Source: Paracoccaceae bacterium
Lineage (GTDB): Bacteria > Pseudomonadota > Alphaproteobacteria > Rhodobacterales > Rhodobacteraceae
Direction of reading: 5' to 3'
DNA length: 44,599 nt
Assembly: GCA_002708925.1 (NCBI GenBank)
Contig: PAPN01000058.1
Location: 1-44,599, forward strand
Shown: positions 7,582 through 17,116 of the stretch, in pieces
Position numbering within the stretch: position 1 is the stretch's first letter
How the letters are laid out: each line of letters begins with the position of its first letter
Translations under genes and position numbers: made by a program
Notes under the pieces: generated by a model
The model's input: only the letters and a program-made list of their open reading frames with translations
Databases searched by the model: none
What the model was told of the DNA's origin: nothing

Positions 7582-8571
7582 ATGCGCGCCATCACCTACC
7601 GTGAGCTGGGGCCAGCAGGCCATGTTCTACGGGTTGAAAACGTCCCCAAACCCGCACCCCAGAAGGGCGAAGTGCTGGTCCGTGTCCATTTCTCGGGCGT
7701 GAATCCGTCCGATGTTAAGCTGCGGGCGGGATTGCGGCCGGGGATCAGCCAGCCGCCCTTTCCGCTGATGATTCCGCATTCGGATGGCGCGGGCGTGATC
7801 GAAGCCGTGGGGCCCGATGTGCCTCCGGACCGCGTGGGCGAGAAAGTCTGGCTGTGGAATGCCGGGTGGCAGCGCCCCCATGGCAGCGCCGCCGACTATG
7901 TCGCCCTGCCGCAGGCGCAGGCCGTCCCACTGCCCGATGATACCTCTTTGGAAACCGGAGCGGTGCTGGGCATTCCGGGGCTGACCGCCGCGCATTGCGT
8001 CTTTGCCGATGGCAGCGTGCGGGGGAAAACCCTGTTGATCTCGGGCGGGTCGGGCACGGTGGGGCGTATTGCCGTGCAGCTGGCCAAATGGGGCGGCGCG
8101 CGCGTCATCGCCACCTGCGCCCCCACGCAAAGAGAACGCGTGCTGTCCGGCGGGGCCGATGCCGCGCTGGATTATGCCGCACCCGATCTGGCCGCGCAGA
8201 TTCTGCTGTGCAATGCCGGCCGCCCGGTGGATCGCGTGATCGAAGTCGAAGCGGGCCAGAACATAGATGTCATCGCCCAGGTGATTGCCGAAAGCGGCAC
8301 GATCGTCGCCTATGGCTCGGCCCAGAGCCCCACGTTCCAGCTGCCGTTCTATCCGCTGATGTTCAAGAACGTCACGCTGCGGATGGCGCTGATCTATCTG
8401 CTCAGCATGACAGAACGGGTGCAGGCGATCATGCGGCTGCACGACGCCCTGTCCGAGGGCGCGCTCTGTCCGGACATCGCCGCGATCTTTCCCATCGAGG
8501 CCTGCGCGCTGGCGCATGAAACCGTCGAGGCCGGGCGGCGTAAGGGCGCGGTGCTGATCTCATTCGTCTGA
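7582..8571 (+). CDS. NADPH:quinone oxidoreductase-like MDR protein
   Basis: This 329-residue member of the medium-chain dehydrogenase/reductase superfamily is of the zinc-free quinone oxidoreductase type. The N-terminal GroES-like domain has VNPSDVKLRAG and PHSDGAGVIEAVG. The Rossmann domain has SGGSGTVGRIAVQLAKWGGARVI-type sequence (about residues 153-175). The Cys/His zinc ligands of alcohol dehydrogenases are absent. It probably reduces quinones or other electrophilic carbonyls with NADPH. The start is well supported by GAGGAGAG upstream. Its last 12 bp overlap the 3' end of the convergent gene at 8560-9180. No operon partner is evident. Confidence 0.88.
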   Translation: MRAITYRELGPAGHVLRVENVPKPAPQKGEVLVRVHFSGVNPSDVKLRAGLRPGISQPPFPLMIPHSDGAGVIEAVGPDVPPDRVGEKVWLWNAGWQRPHGSAADYVALPQAQAVPLPDDTSLETGAVLGIPGLTAAHCVFADGSVRGKTLLISGGSGTVGRIAVQLAKWGGARVIATCAPTQRERVLSGGADAALDYAAPDLAAQILLCNAGRPVDRVIEVEAGQNIDVIAQVIAESGTIVAYGSAQSPTFQLPFYPLMFKNVTLRMALIYLLSMTERVQAIMRLHDALSEGALCPDIAAIFPIEACALAHETVEAGRRKGAVLISFV

Positions 8572-9180
8572 GGCCGCAGCACCGGGCGGCTGATCCGCAA
8601 GATCCTTCAGCTTCCTGCGCGAGGCGGCAACCCCGGCGTCATATCCGGCCCCATCTCCATATTCCAGAAAATCCGCATAGTGCCCATGCCGTCCGTCCAC
8701 ACGGGCGGCATGTTTGATCGGGCACCAGTAGGCCTCGGTCCGGCCGGCGACTTCCCGCACATAGGCCAGCAACCCGTTGCAATAGCCGCAATAAACGCAG
8801 TTCAGTTTCTGGATGCCATTCAGATAGGCCAGATGGTGGCGATCAATGCGGATGTGATCCGACCGGCGGACCTTGGGGATGCCATACACCGGAAAACAGA
8901 TCGCGTGATACACGGTGACGAACAGATCCAGCAGCACGAAGGGAATGATCAGCGCATAAATCACCGGCGCCGTAATCACCGTCAGCGGGCGCGTACGCCG
9001 CAGAAAGGCCAGCCAGCGAACCCGCAGGGCGCGGTGTTGGCGTCGGGCCTCTTCCTCCCAGACGACACGGCCATTTTCCAGATGATAGCGAAAGGCCGCG
9101 CGACGTTTGGCAAGCTCGTGCTCGAACTCGTCCTGAAGCTCTCGGATGCGTTGAAGCAGGGTTTCGGCAGTGTTGGGCAT
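8560..9180 (-). CDS. Membrane-anchored protein with a four-Cys cluster, unknown function
   Basis: The 206-residue protein is not assigned to a family here. Residues 1-60 are a charged, probably coiled-coil helix (LLQRIRELQDEFEHELAKRR). Residues about 66-96 are strongly hydrophobic and likely span or enter the membrane as one hairpin or one helix. A conserved-looking block follows (YGIPKVRRSDHIRIDR). C128, C131 and C134 (NCVYCGYCNG) with C153 (YWCPIKHA) could bind zinc or an iron-sulfur cluster at the membrane surface. The tail is hydrophilic. GGATACC lies ahead of the ATG. The gene is convergent with, and overlaps by 12 bp, the quinone oxidoreductase gene. FKBP lies upstream on the same strand but is terminated separately. 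Confidence 0.75.
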   Translation of the reverse strand: MPNTAETLLQRIRELQDEFEHELAKRRAAFRYHLENGRVVWEEEARRQHRALRVRWLAFLRRTRPLTVITAPVIYALIIPFVLLDLFVTVYHAICFPVYGIPKVRRSDHIRIDRHHLAYLNGIQKLNCVYCGYCNGLLAYVREVAGRTEAYWCPIKHAARVDGRHGHYADFLEYGDGAGYDAGVAASRRKLKDLADQPPGAAASDE

Positions 9181-9228
9181 GGTATCCTCCGGGTCTGCCG
9201 CCCCAGGATAGCAAGGCTTGCCCCATGC

Positions 9229-9254
9229 AAAAAGCCCCGCACGATGGCGGGGCT
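9229..9254 (-). terminator. Rho-independent terminator of the FKBP gene
   Basis: On the minus strand, AGCCCCGC and GCGGGGCT form an 8-bp stem with the loop CATCGT, followed by TTTTT. It lies 20 bp past the FKBP stop codon and separates that gene from the one starting at 9180. Confidence 0.88.
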
Positions 9255-9274
9255 CTTACGTCATGCGGACCCGA

Positions 9275-9703
9275 TCAGTTGACCGAGACGATTTCGAACG
9301 CAAAAGTCAGCGCCTTGCCGGCCAGCGGGTGGTTGGCGTCCAGCGTGACCTCTTCTTCGGTGATTTCCACCACGGTGACCGGCACAACCTGCCCCGAGGG
9401 CGACTGCATTTGCAGCTGCAAGCCCACCTCCAGCGGGATTTCCGCCGGCACGTTGGAACGCGGGATCGCCTGGATCGCGTCAGGGTGAGTTTCGCCATAG
9501 GCCTCGGCGGGTTCGATCTCGACGGTCTTTTTCTCGCCCACGGTCATGCCGGGCAGCGCCTTGTCCAGACCGGGGATAATCTGGCCGGAACCGACGGTGA
9601 ATTCCAGCGGATCACGCCCTTCCGAGCTGTCGAACGTGGTGCCGTCAGCCAGCGTGCCGGTGTAATGAATACGGACGGTATCGCCCGATTTGACTTCGGT
9701 CAT
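9275..9703 (-). CDS. FKBP-type peptidyl-prolyl isomerase (SlyD-like)
   Basis: This cytoplasmic prolyl isomerase/chaperone catalyses cis-trans isomerisation of Xaa-Pro bonds. The 142 residues show the FKBP core (DTVRIHYTGTLADGTTFDSS, FTVGSGQIIPGLDKAL, VGEKKTVEI) with the insert-in-flap chaperone domain at about residues 70-120 (PAEAYGE to LDANHPLAGKALTF), which is the SlyD arrangement. The His/Cys-rich metal-binding tail of E. coli SlyD is missing. There is no signal peptide. The start is the ATG of MTEVKSGD, which has AGGAAAC upstream; 34 further codons in frame upstream are not family-like. A strong terminator follows the gene. Confidence 0.92.
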   Translation of the reverse strand: MTEVKSGDTVRIHYTGTLADGTTFDSSEGRDPLEFTVGSGQIIPGLDKALPGMTVGEKKTVEIEPAEAYGETHPDAIQAIPRSNVPAEIPLEVGLQLQMQSPSGQVVPVTVVEITEEEVTLDANHPLAGKALTFAFEIVSVN

Positions 9704-9875
9704 AAGGTTTCCTGTCATGTCTGGAAATGAATGAAGAGGCCACCCCATCGGGCGGGTTCTCTGGCGGGTTGCGCGCAGCCTATCTGCCCAGGGCGGGGAT
9801 TGCAAATCGGGGGATTTGTGGCTTTCGCGGAAGGCGGCCCCATGTCACTGTCTGAACATCAGGGGAGGAGCCGCC

Positions 9876-10562
9876 ATGACCATCACAACCTGCATCTTCG
9901 ATGCTTACGGAACCTTATTCGACGTCACCGCCGCCGCACGCGAAGCCGCAGCCGAGCCCGGCCGCGCGGCGCTGGCCCGCACCTGGCCCGAACTGGCCGA
10001 GCACTGGCGCCAGAAACAGCTGCAATACAGCTGGCTGCGCGCCGTGATGGGGCAGCACTGCGATTTCTGGCAGGTCACGCAGGACGGGCTGGACTGGGCG
10101 CTTCAGGCTCTGGGGCTGGACGAGGATACCGATCTGCGCGCCCGTCTGCTGCAACTTTATTGGGAACTGTCCGCCTACCCCGAAGTCCCCGCCATGCTGG
10201 CTGCGCTGAAACAGGCCGGGCTGTCCACCGCGATCCTGTCCAACGGATCGCCCGATATGCTGGCCGGAGCGGTGCGCTCGGCCGGGGTGGCCCATGTGCT
10301 GGATGACTGCCTGTCTGTGGAATCCGTTGGCGTTTTCAAGCCCGACGCGCGGGTCTATGACTTGGTGGGGCAACGCTTTGGTTGCACACCCGCGCAGGTT
10401 CTGTTTGTCTCGTCTAACGGATGGGATGCGGCGGCGGCGGCAGGCTATGGCTTTCAGACCGCCTGGGTCAATCGCAAGGCTGAGCCCGTGGACAGGCTCC
10501 CGTCCGAACCGCAGCATATCCTGACAGATTTGACCGGGATTCCAGAAATAGCAGGGGCGTGA
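9876..10562 (+). CDS. Haloacid dehalogenase, type II ((S)-2-haloacid dehalogenase-like)
   Basis: This 228-residue HAD-superfamily enzyme matches the type II L-2-haloacid dehalogenases, which hydrolyse 2-haloalkanoates to (R)-2-hydroxy acids. Motif I is FDAYGTLFD with nucleophile D9. Motif II is LSNGSPDML. The motif III Lys is in FKPDARVYDL, and SSNGWDAAAAAGYGF is the characteristic late motif. The start has an excellent AGGGGAGGAG site. The stop is 1 base before the TTG start of the next gene, so the two are translationally coupled. The physiological substrate could be haloacetate, or some non-halogenated phosphoester, since HAD specificity cannot be read from motifs alone. Confidence 0.9.
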   Translation: MTITTCIFDAYGTLFDVTAAAREAAAEPGRAALARTWPELAEHWRQKQLQYSWLRAVMGQHCDFWQVTQDGLDWALQALGLDEDTDLRARLLQLYWELSAYPEVPAMLAALKQAGLSTAILSNGSPDMLAGAVRSAGVAHVLDDCLSVESVGVFKPDARVYDLVGQRFGCTPAQVLFVSSNGWDAAAAAGYGFQTAWVNRKAEPVDRLPSEPQHILTDLTGIPEIAGA

Positions 10563-10563
10563 T

Positions 10564-11388
10564 TTGGCCTATTTCACCACTTCGGACGGCATTGAAATCT
10601 ACTATGAGGACGCGGGGACCGGCCTGCCGGTTCTGTGCCTGGCCGGGCTGACGCGGAACGCGCGCGATTTCGATTTCGTCGCCCCGCACCTGCCCGGATG
10701 CCGCCTGATCCGGATGGATTATCGCGGGCGGGGGCGCTCGGGCTGGGCCGAGGATTACACCACCTATTCCATCCAGCGCGAGGCCCTGGACGTGCTGGAA
10801 TTGCTGGCCCATCTGCACCTGCCCAAGGTCGCCATCCTGGGCACCTCGCGCGGGGGGCTGATCGCGATGGTGCTGGCTGCAACGGCCAAGGACGGGCTGC
10901 TGGGGGTGGCCCTGAATGACGTCGGCCCCGAGCTGAACATGGACGGGCTGACCGCCATCATGGGCTATCTGGGCAAGAACCCGCAGGCCAAAACGCTGGA
11001 CGCATTTGCCCGCCAGCGCGCCGCCCTGCCCGGATTTGCCAATGTCCCGCTGACCCGCTGGCAGCAAGAGGCCAGCCACACTCATGTGGAAACCCCGACC
11101 GGCGTGCTGATCAACTATGACCCAAAACTGCGCGATGCCGTGCTTGAGGGGCTGGCCCAGGGCGAGGCCCCCGATCTGTGGCCGCTCTTTGCTGCGATCG
11201 CCCCCCTGCCCTGCGCCGTGATCCATGGGGAAAACTCGGACCTGCTGACCCAAGATGCAGTCCAAAAAATGGCCGAATTCATGCCCGGCCTGATCACCGC
11301 CCATGTGCCTGATCGCGCTCATGTGCCATTTCTGGATGAACCTCAGGCGCTGGAAGCGCTGCACACATGGCTGGAGCAAATGCAATGA
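10564..11388 (+). CDS. Alpha/beta hydrolase (TTG start)
   Basis: A 274-residue alpha/beta hydrolase of the epoxide hydrolase/esterase type. LCLAGLTRNARDF is the oxyanion region, MDYRGRGRSG precedes the elbow, and the nucleophile elbow is GTSRGGL. Asp in HGENSDLLTQ and His in DRAHVPFLDEP fill the other triad positions. The start is TTG at 10564, supported by AGGGGC at the right distance and by the one-base spacing to the dehalogenase stop. It overlaps the next start as ATGA. Its place between a dehalogenase and a dehydratase suggests a small catabolic operon, but the substrate cannot be named. Confidence 0.86.
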   Translation: MAYFTTSDGIEIYYEDAGTGLPVLCLAGLTRNARDFDFVAPHLPGCRLIRMDYRGRGRSGWAEDYTTYSIQREALDVLELLAHLHLPKVAILGTSRGGLIAMVLAATAKDGLLGVALNDVGPELNMDGLTAIMGYLGKNPQAKTLDAFARQRAALPGFANVPLTRWQQEASHTHVETPTGVLINYDPKLRDAVLEGLAQGEAPDLWPLFAAIAPLPCAVIHGENSDLLTQDAVQKMAEFMPGLITAHVPDRAHVPFLDEPQALEALHTWLEQMQ

Positions 11389-12356
11389 ATATCCAGATGA
11401 TCGACGCCGCCCAGACCCGCCTGAAGGGGCATGTGCGCAAAACGCCTTTGCTCAGCTCTCCCTTTTTGGATGAGATCGCCGGGCGCCGGCTGTATGTCAA
11501 ACCCGAATGCCTGCAACACACCGGCAGTTTCAAGTTTCGCGGCGCCTGGGCGGCCCTGTCCGCGCTGACGCCCGAAACGCGCAAACGCGGGGTGATCGCC
11601 TTTTCCAGCGGCAATCACGCGCAGGGTGTGGCCTATGCGGCGCAGCAGCACGGGGTGCCGGCTGTGATCATCATGCCCTCGAACGCGCCGCAACTGAAGA
11701 TTGACAACACCCGCGCACTGGGGGCCGAGGTGGTGCTGTATGACCGCGAAACCGAAAACCGAGAAGAGATCGGCGATACCCTGGCGCAGGAACGCGGGCT
11801 GACCCTGATCAGACCCTATGACGAGCCGCAGGTCATCGCGGGCCAGGGCACGGTGGGGCTTGAGATCGCCGCGCAGGCAGCCCGGCAGGGCCTTGAAACG
11901 GCCGATGTTCTGGTCTGCTGCGGTGGCGGCGGGCTGACCTCGGGGATTGCGCTGGCGCTAGAGGCCCGCGCACCGGGGCTGCGGACCCGCCCGGCAGAAC
12001 CCGAAGGCTTCGACGATGTACGCCGCGCACTGGAAACCGGCCGCATTCAGCCTAATCCGACGTCTTTGGGCTCTGTCTGCGATGCGATCCTGACCCCGGC
12101 ACCGGGGAAGATTACCTTTCCGATCATGCAGCGCCTGTGTGGGCCGGGTGTTGTCGTGACGGATGCGGAATGCCTTCATGCCATGGCGCTGGCCTTTTTG
12201 CGGCTGAAAATCGTGATCGAACCCGGAGGAGCCGCGGCCCTGGCCGGAGCGCTGTTCCATGGCGACCAGCTCCAGGGCGATGCGGTGATCGCCGTGGCGA
12301 CGGGCGGGAATGTCGATCCGCAGATGTTTCAGGATGCGCTGACCGCATTCCTGTGA
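11385..12356 (+). CDS. Threonine/serine dehydratase (PLP-dependent)
   Basis: This fold-type II PLP enzyme of 323 residues probably deaminates threonine or serine to 2-oxobutyrate or pyruvate. The PLP Lys is K50 in HTGSFKFRGA. SSGNHAQG binds the substrate carboxylate, and the glycine loop CCGGGGLTSG binds the phosphate. There is no C-terminal ACT regulatory domain, so it is a catabolic or ectoine-utilisation-like short form rather than biosynthetic IlvA. A serine racemase or hydroxyaspartate lyase activity is also possible. The start is the ATG overlapping the hydrolase stop (ATGA); an ATG six codons earlier lies inside that gene. It ends a three-gene operon. Confidence 0.87.
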   Translation: MNIQMIDAAQTRLKGHVRKTPLLSSPFLDEIAGRRLYVKPECLQHTGSFKFRGAWAALSALTPETRKRGVIAFSSGNHAQGVAYAAQQHGVPAVIIMPSNAPQLKIDNTRALGAEVVLYDRETENREEIGDTLAQERGLTLIRPYDEPQVIAGQGTVGLEIAAQAARQGLETADVLVCCGGGGLTSGIALALEARAPGLRTRPAEPEGFDDVRRALETGRIQPNPTSLGSVCDAILTPAPGKITFPIMQRLCGPGVVVTDAECLHAMALAFLRLKIVIEPGGAAALAGALFHGDQLQGDAVIAVATGGNVDPQMFQDALTAFL

Positions 12357-12480
12357 TTCGACAGACCGGGCGGCGGGCTGGATATCCGAGGGGATTCTAA
12401 GGGATTCTGGCGCATCCAGCCCCCTGCCTGCATACCGGCCGCCCCGCTGCCCCCTGCCCTGCACCGAAAGAGCGCGCGTA

Positions 12481-13755
<1,275 letters not shown>

Positions 13756-13756
<1 letters not shown>

Positions 13757-14544
13757 TGAAAATTGCAGACCTCGGAGATGTAAAGCTCCATTACCGCGAG
13801 GATGGAGCCCCGACAGGTGCGCCTGTCGTCTTTGCCAATTCGCTGGGCACCGATCTGCGGCTGTGGGATCAGGTGATCCCGCTGCTGCCCCAGGGCCTGC
13901 GCCTGATCCGCTATGACAAACGCGGGCATGGGCTGTCGGAATGCACGCCGGGGCCGTACTCGATGGGTACATTGGTGCGCGATATCGAGCGTCTGCTGGA
14001 TCATCTTCAGGTCAAGGATTGCCTGTTCGTCGGGCTTAGCATCGGCGGCATGATCGCCCAGGGGCTGGCGGGCAAACGTCTGGATCTGGTGCGTGCCGTG
14101 GTGCTGTCGAACACCGCCGCCAAGATCGGCCAGCCCGACATGTGGGCCGACCGCATTCAGGCCGTCAAGGACGGCGGTATCGAGGCCCTGGAAGGCCCAA
14201 TTCTGGAGCGCTGGTTCTCGAAACCCTTCCAGAAAACCGCCCAGTTCCAGGCCTGGCGCAACATGCTGGTGCGTCAGCCGGTCCAAGGCTACGTGGGCTG
14301 CTGCGCCGCGATTGCGGGCACCGATTTCTACACGCCAACCAGCGGATTGCGCCTGCCCCTGCTGGGGATTGCCGGGTCTGACGATGGCTCGACCCCGCCG
14401 GATCTGGTGCGCGAAACCGTCGATCTGGTGCCGGGCAGCAAATTTCATCTGATCCGCAAGGCGGGCCATCTGCCTTGTGTCGAACAACCTGCTGAATACG
14501 CAGAGGTTTTAACGAATTTCCTGAAGGAGACAGGACATGTCTGA
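13756..14544 (+). CDS. pcaD: 3-oxoadipate enol-lactonase PcaD
   Basis: PcaD hydrolyses beta-ketoadipate enol-lactone to beta-ketoadipate. The 262-residue alpha/beta hydrolase has the PcaD pattern: FANSLGTDLRLWDQV near residue 30, RYDKRGHGLS, nucleophile elbow GLSIGGMIAQG, the acid residue in the GSDDGSTPP region, and His in KAGHLPCVEQP. It overlaps pobA by 1 bp upstream and pcaC by 8 bp downstream. The pcaD-C-H-G order is the usual alphaproteobacterial one. PcaC is a separate gene here, not fused to PcaD as in some actinobacteria. Confidence 0.94.
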
Positions 14545-14920
14545 TCGCTATGAAAAGGGGATGCAGGTGCGCCGTTCGGTGTTGGGCGATGCCCATGTGG
14601 ACCGTGCCGAGGCCGCCAAGACCCCCTTTGACGAAGCCTTCCAGACCCTCATTACCGAGGGCGCCTGGGGCACTGTCTGGGCCTCCGATGGAATATCCGC
14701 GCGCGAACGGTCCATGATCACTCTGGCTCTTTTGGCGGCCACCGGGAACTTTGAGGAAATCGCCATGCACATCCGGGCCACCGCCCGGACCGGAGCCAGC
14801 AAACAAGACGTGTTGGAAGCCTTCCAGCACGTTGCGATCTACGCGGGGGTTCCCCGTGCAAATCACGCATTGAAAATCGCCAAGGCAACCTATGCCGAAA
14901 TGGAGGAGACCCAGGAATGA
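14537..14920 (+). CDS. pcaC: 4-carboxymuconolactone decarboxylase PcaC
   Basis: PcaC decarboxylates gamma-carboxymuconolactone to beta-ketoadipate enol-lactone, the PcaD substrate. The 127-residue helical protein has the AhpD-like fold. GAWGTVWASDGISARERSM and LALLAATGNFEEIAMHIRA are the conserved helices, with GAS..DVLEAFQHVAIYAGVPRA close to the C terminus. The start ATG lies inside the pcaD end, with AAGGAGACAGG ideally placed before it. The stop overlaps the pcaH start as ATGA. Confidence 0.94.
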   Translation: MSDRYEKGMQVRRSVLGDAHVDRAEAAKTPFDEAFQTLITEGAWGTVWASDGISARERSMITLALLAATGNFEEIAMHIRATARTGASKQDVLEAFQHVAIYAGVPRANHALKIAKATYAEMEETQE

Positions 14921-15666
14921 GCGATCCGATCATCCCCACGGATCTGGGGCCACTGATCCCCAGAAACCGGGCCGTGCACCCGCCCGCCTATGACATTGAC
15001 TACAAAACCAGCGTGCCGCGTTCGCCCAAATGGCCGCTTTTGTCGATGGAAACCACCCTGTCCGAGGAAACCGGCCCGCGCTTTGGCCATTCTTTGCTGG
15101 GACCGCTGGACAATAACCTGATCATCAATTTTTCAAAGGATGCCAGCAAACCCGCCGTGGGCGAGCGCATCTTGATGCACGGACGCGTGCTGGACGAAAA
15201 CGGCCGCCCCGTGCCGAACACTCTGGTCGAGATCTGGCAGGCCAATGCCGGCGGCCGCTATCGCCACATCAAGGACACGTATTTCGCCCCGCTGGATCCG
15301 AATTTTGGCGGCTGCGGGCGCACCATCACCGATGAGAACGGCTATTACGAATTCCTGACCATCCGCCCCGGCGCCTATCCCTGGCCCAACCGCGCGAATG
15401 ACTGGCGCCCGATGCATATCCATATCTCGGTCTTCGGTCACAGCTTTGCGCAGCGCCTGATCACCCAGATGTATTTCGAGGGCGACCCGCTGATCAACCA
15501 CTGCCCCATCGCGGCCACCATCAAGCAGCGCAGCCAACTGGACCGGCTGGTCGCGCCGCTGGATTTCTCGAAATCACGGCCGCTGGATTTCCTGGCCTAT
15601 AAGTTCGACATCGTGCTGCGCGGCCGTCGCCAGACCATGTTCGAAAACAAACTGGAAGGGATGTAA
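14917..15666 (+). CDS. pcaH: Protocatechuate 3,4-dioxygenase beta subunit PcaH
   Basis: This is the catalytic, iron-carrying subunit of the intradiol dioxygenase that opens protocatechuate to 3-carboxy-cis,cis-muconate. The 249 residues contain all four non-heme Fe(III) ligands: Y115 (GGRYRH), Y154 (GAYPWPN), H167 and H169 (PMHIHISVFG). HGRVLDENGRPVPNTLVEIW is the conserved intradiol core. It overlaps pcaC by ATGA and is followed 4 bp later by pcaG, its structural partner. Confidence 0.97.
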   Translation: MSDPIIPTDLGPLIPRNRAVHPPAYDIDYKTSVPRSPKWPLLSMETTLSEETGPRFGHSLLGPLDNNLIINFSKDASKPAVGERILMHGRVLDENGRPVPNTLVEIWQANAGGRYRHIKDTYFAPLDPNFGGCGRTITDENGYYEFLTIRPGAYPWPNRANDWRPMHIHISVFGHSFAQRLITQMYFEGDPLINHCPIAATIKQRSQLDRLVAPLDFSKSRPLDFLAYKFDIVLRGRRQTMFENKLEGM

Positions 15667-15670
15667 GAGA

Positions 15671-16270
15671 ATGGTACAGCAACTCGATACCCTGATCGAA
15701 ACCCCCTCGCAGACCGCCGGGCCCTACGTGCATATCGGGGCGATCCCCTCGTTCGCGGGCAATCCCGGCATCTACCCCGAGGATCTGGGCCTGCGCGCCA
15801 TCGAAAACGGGGCCGCAGGCGAGCAGATCACCATCACGGGCTCCGTCTATGACGGCACCGGCTGGGCGCTGCGCGACGCGATGATCGAAAGCTGGCAGGC
15901 CGATGCCGCCGGCAAATTCCCCGGTCAGGACGGCGCAGACCCCAAGGTCAACGGGTTTTGCCGCTTTGCCGCGGACAAGGACTCGGGCGAGTTCACCCTG
16001 ACCACCGTCAAGCCCGGCAAAACCCCGATGCGCGGCGGCGGCTTCCAGGCCCCGCATATCGCGCTGTGGATCGTCGCCCGCGGCATCAACATCGGCCTGC
16101 AAACCCGCATCTACTTCGAGGACGAGGACAACAGCGCCGACCCCCTGCTGATGCGGATCGAACAGCGCAACCGTGTGGACACTCTGATCGCCAGAAAAAC
16201 CGGCGCGGGCCAGTATCGGTTCGATATCCGCCTACAGGGCGATGCGGAAACCGTGTTTCTGGACATGTAA
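15671..16270 (+). CDS. pcaG: Protocatechuate 3,4-dioxygenase alpha subunit PcaG
   Basis: The 199-residue alpha subunit pairs with PcaH in the (alpha-beta-Fe) assembly and contributes to the substrate pocket. PSQTAGPYVHIG at the N terminus, GSVYDGTGWALRDAMIESWQ and APHIALWIVARGINIGLQTRIYF are the family blocks. The metal-ligand Tyr and His of PcaH are not conserved, as expected. The start has AAGAGA upstream. A GC hairpin with a weak U-rich tail begins 8 bp after the stop, so some transcripts may end here, before the hydrolase and pcaB. Confidence 0.95.
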   Translation: MVQQLDTLIETPSQTAGPYVHIGAIPSFAGNPGIYPEDLGLRAIENGAAGEQITITGSVYDGTGWALRDAMIESWQADAAGKFPGQDGADPKVNGFCRFAADKDSGEFTLTTVKPGKTPMRGGGFQAPHIALWIVARGINIGLQTRIYFEDEDNSADPLLMRIEQRNRVDTLIARKTGAGQYRFDIRLQGDAETVFLDM

Positions 16271-16278
16271 CACCGGAC

Positions 16279-16305
16279 GGGGCACCTGCGTGGGTGCCCC
16301 TTCTG
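16279..16305 (+). terminator. Possible partial terminator inside the pca cluster
   Basis: GGGGCACC and GGTGCCCC (16279-16286 and 16293-16300) form an 8-bp stem around a 6-base loop, followed by TTCTG. The U tract is poor, so it may only lower read-through from pcaG into the hydrolase and pcaB, or stabilise the upstream mRNA. Confidence 0.5.
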
Positions 16306-16393
16306 CCTGCCTCTTCCGGTGGGTCTTTGTTCGCGGGCCCGCGCGTGCTACATGCCAGAGCAACCACCCCTGAAAGGCCCAGACCCTCCTGAT

Positions 16394-17104
16394 ATGGCGA
16401 ATTTCCTGTTGATCCACGGCGCATTGAACGGAGCCTGGTGCTGGCGCGATCTGATCCCCGCGCTGCGGCAGCTGGGGCACGATGCGCGCGCCATTGATCT
16501 GCCCGGCCACGGCGCGGATACGACACCCTATCAGCAGGTCACGCTGGATCTTTATGCCGATGCGATTTTGCAGGCGCTGGACAGCCCCGCAATCGTGGTG
16601 GCTCATTCGATGGGCGGCTTTCCCGCCACCCTGGCGGCCGAGCGCGCCCCCCACCAGTTTCAGCGCCTGATCTACCTGTGCGCCTATGTGCCCCAGCCCG
16701 GCAAATCGCTGGTCGATCTGCGCAAAGAAGGCCCCGCGCAGCCTCTGCGCCCGGCCATCCGCATGACGGACGACAAACTGGGCTGGACAGTCGATCCCGC
16801 CCGCGCCAGGGACATCTTTTTCCACGATTGCCCCAAGGGGACCACCGATTTCGCGCTGCAACATCTTTGTATTCAGGCCACGCAACCCAGCGCGGTTGCG
16901 GTGCGGACGGGCAGCAATATCGCCAGCCTGCAACGCGATTATATCCGCTGCCTGGATGACCGCACCATTCCGCCCCCGTTGCAGCAGGACATGACCCGCG
17001 ACTGGCCCGCCAGCCGCGTGCACAGCTTCGACAGCGGGCATTCGCCCTTCTTCTCTCATCCGGCACGGCTGGCGCAGCTGCTGGCGGATATTGCGACTTC
17101 ATGA
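16394..17104 (+). CDS. Alpha/beta hydrolase (methylesterase/hydroxynitrile lyase-like)
   Basis: This 236-residue hydrolase has LLIHGALNGAWCWRDL at its N terminus, nucleophile elbow AHSMGGF, and His in FDSGHSPFFSHP. That layout resembles the salicylate-methylesterase/hydroxynitrile lyase branch of the fold. It sits between pcaG and pcaB and may hydrolyse an aromatic ester feeding the pathway; this is inference from position. The start is uncertain. The ATG of MANFLLIHG fits the family best but lacks a clear Shine-Dalgarno, and an ATG at 16352 in frame is an alternative. It ends 12 bp before pcaB. Confidence 0.8.
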   Translation: MANFLLIHGALNGAWCWRDLIPALRQLGHDARAIDLPGHGADTTPYQQVTLDLYADAILQALDSPAIVVAHSMGGFPATLAAERAPHQFQRLIYLCAYVPQPGKSLVDLRKEGPAQPLRPAIRMTDDKLGWTVDPARARDIFFHDCPKGTTDFALQHLCIQATQPSAVAVRTGSNIASLQRDYIRCLDDRTIPPPLQQDMTRDWPASRVHSFDSGHSPFFSHPARLAQLLADIATS

Positions 17105-17116
17105 CAAAGGATTCCC

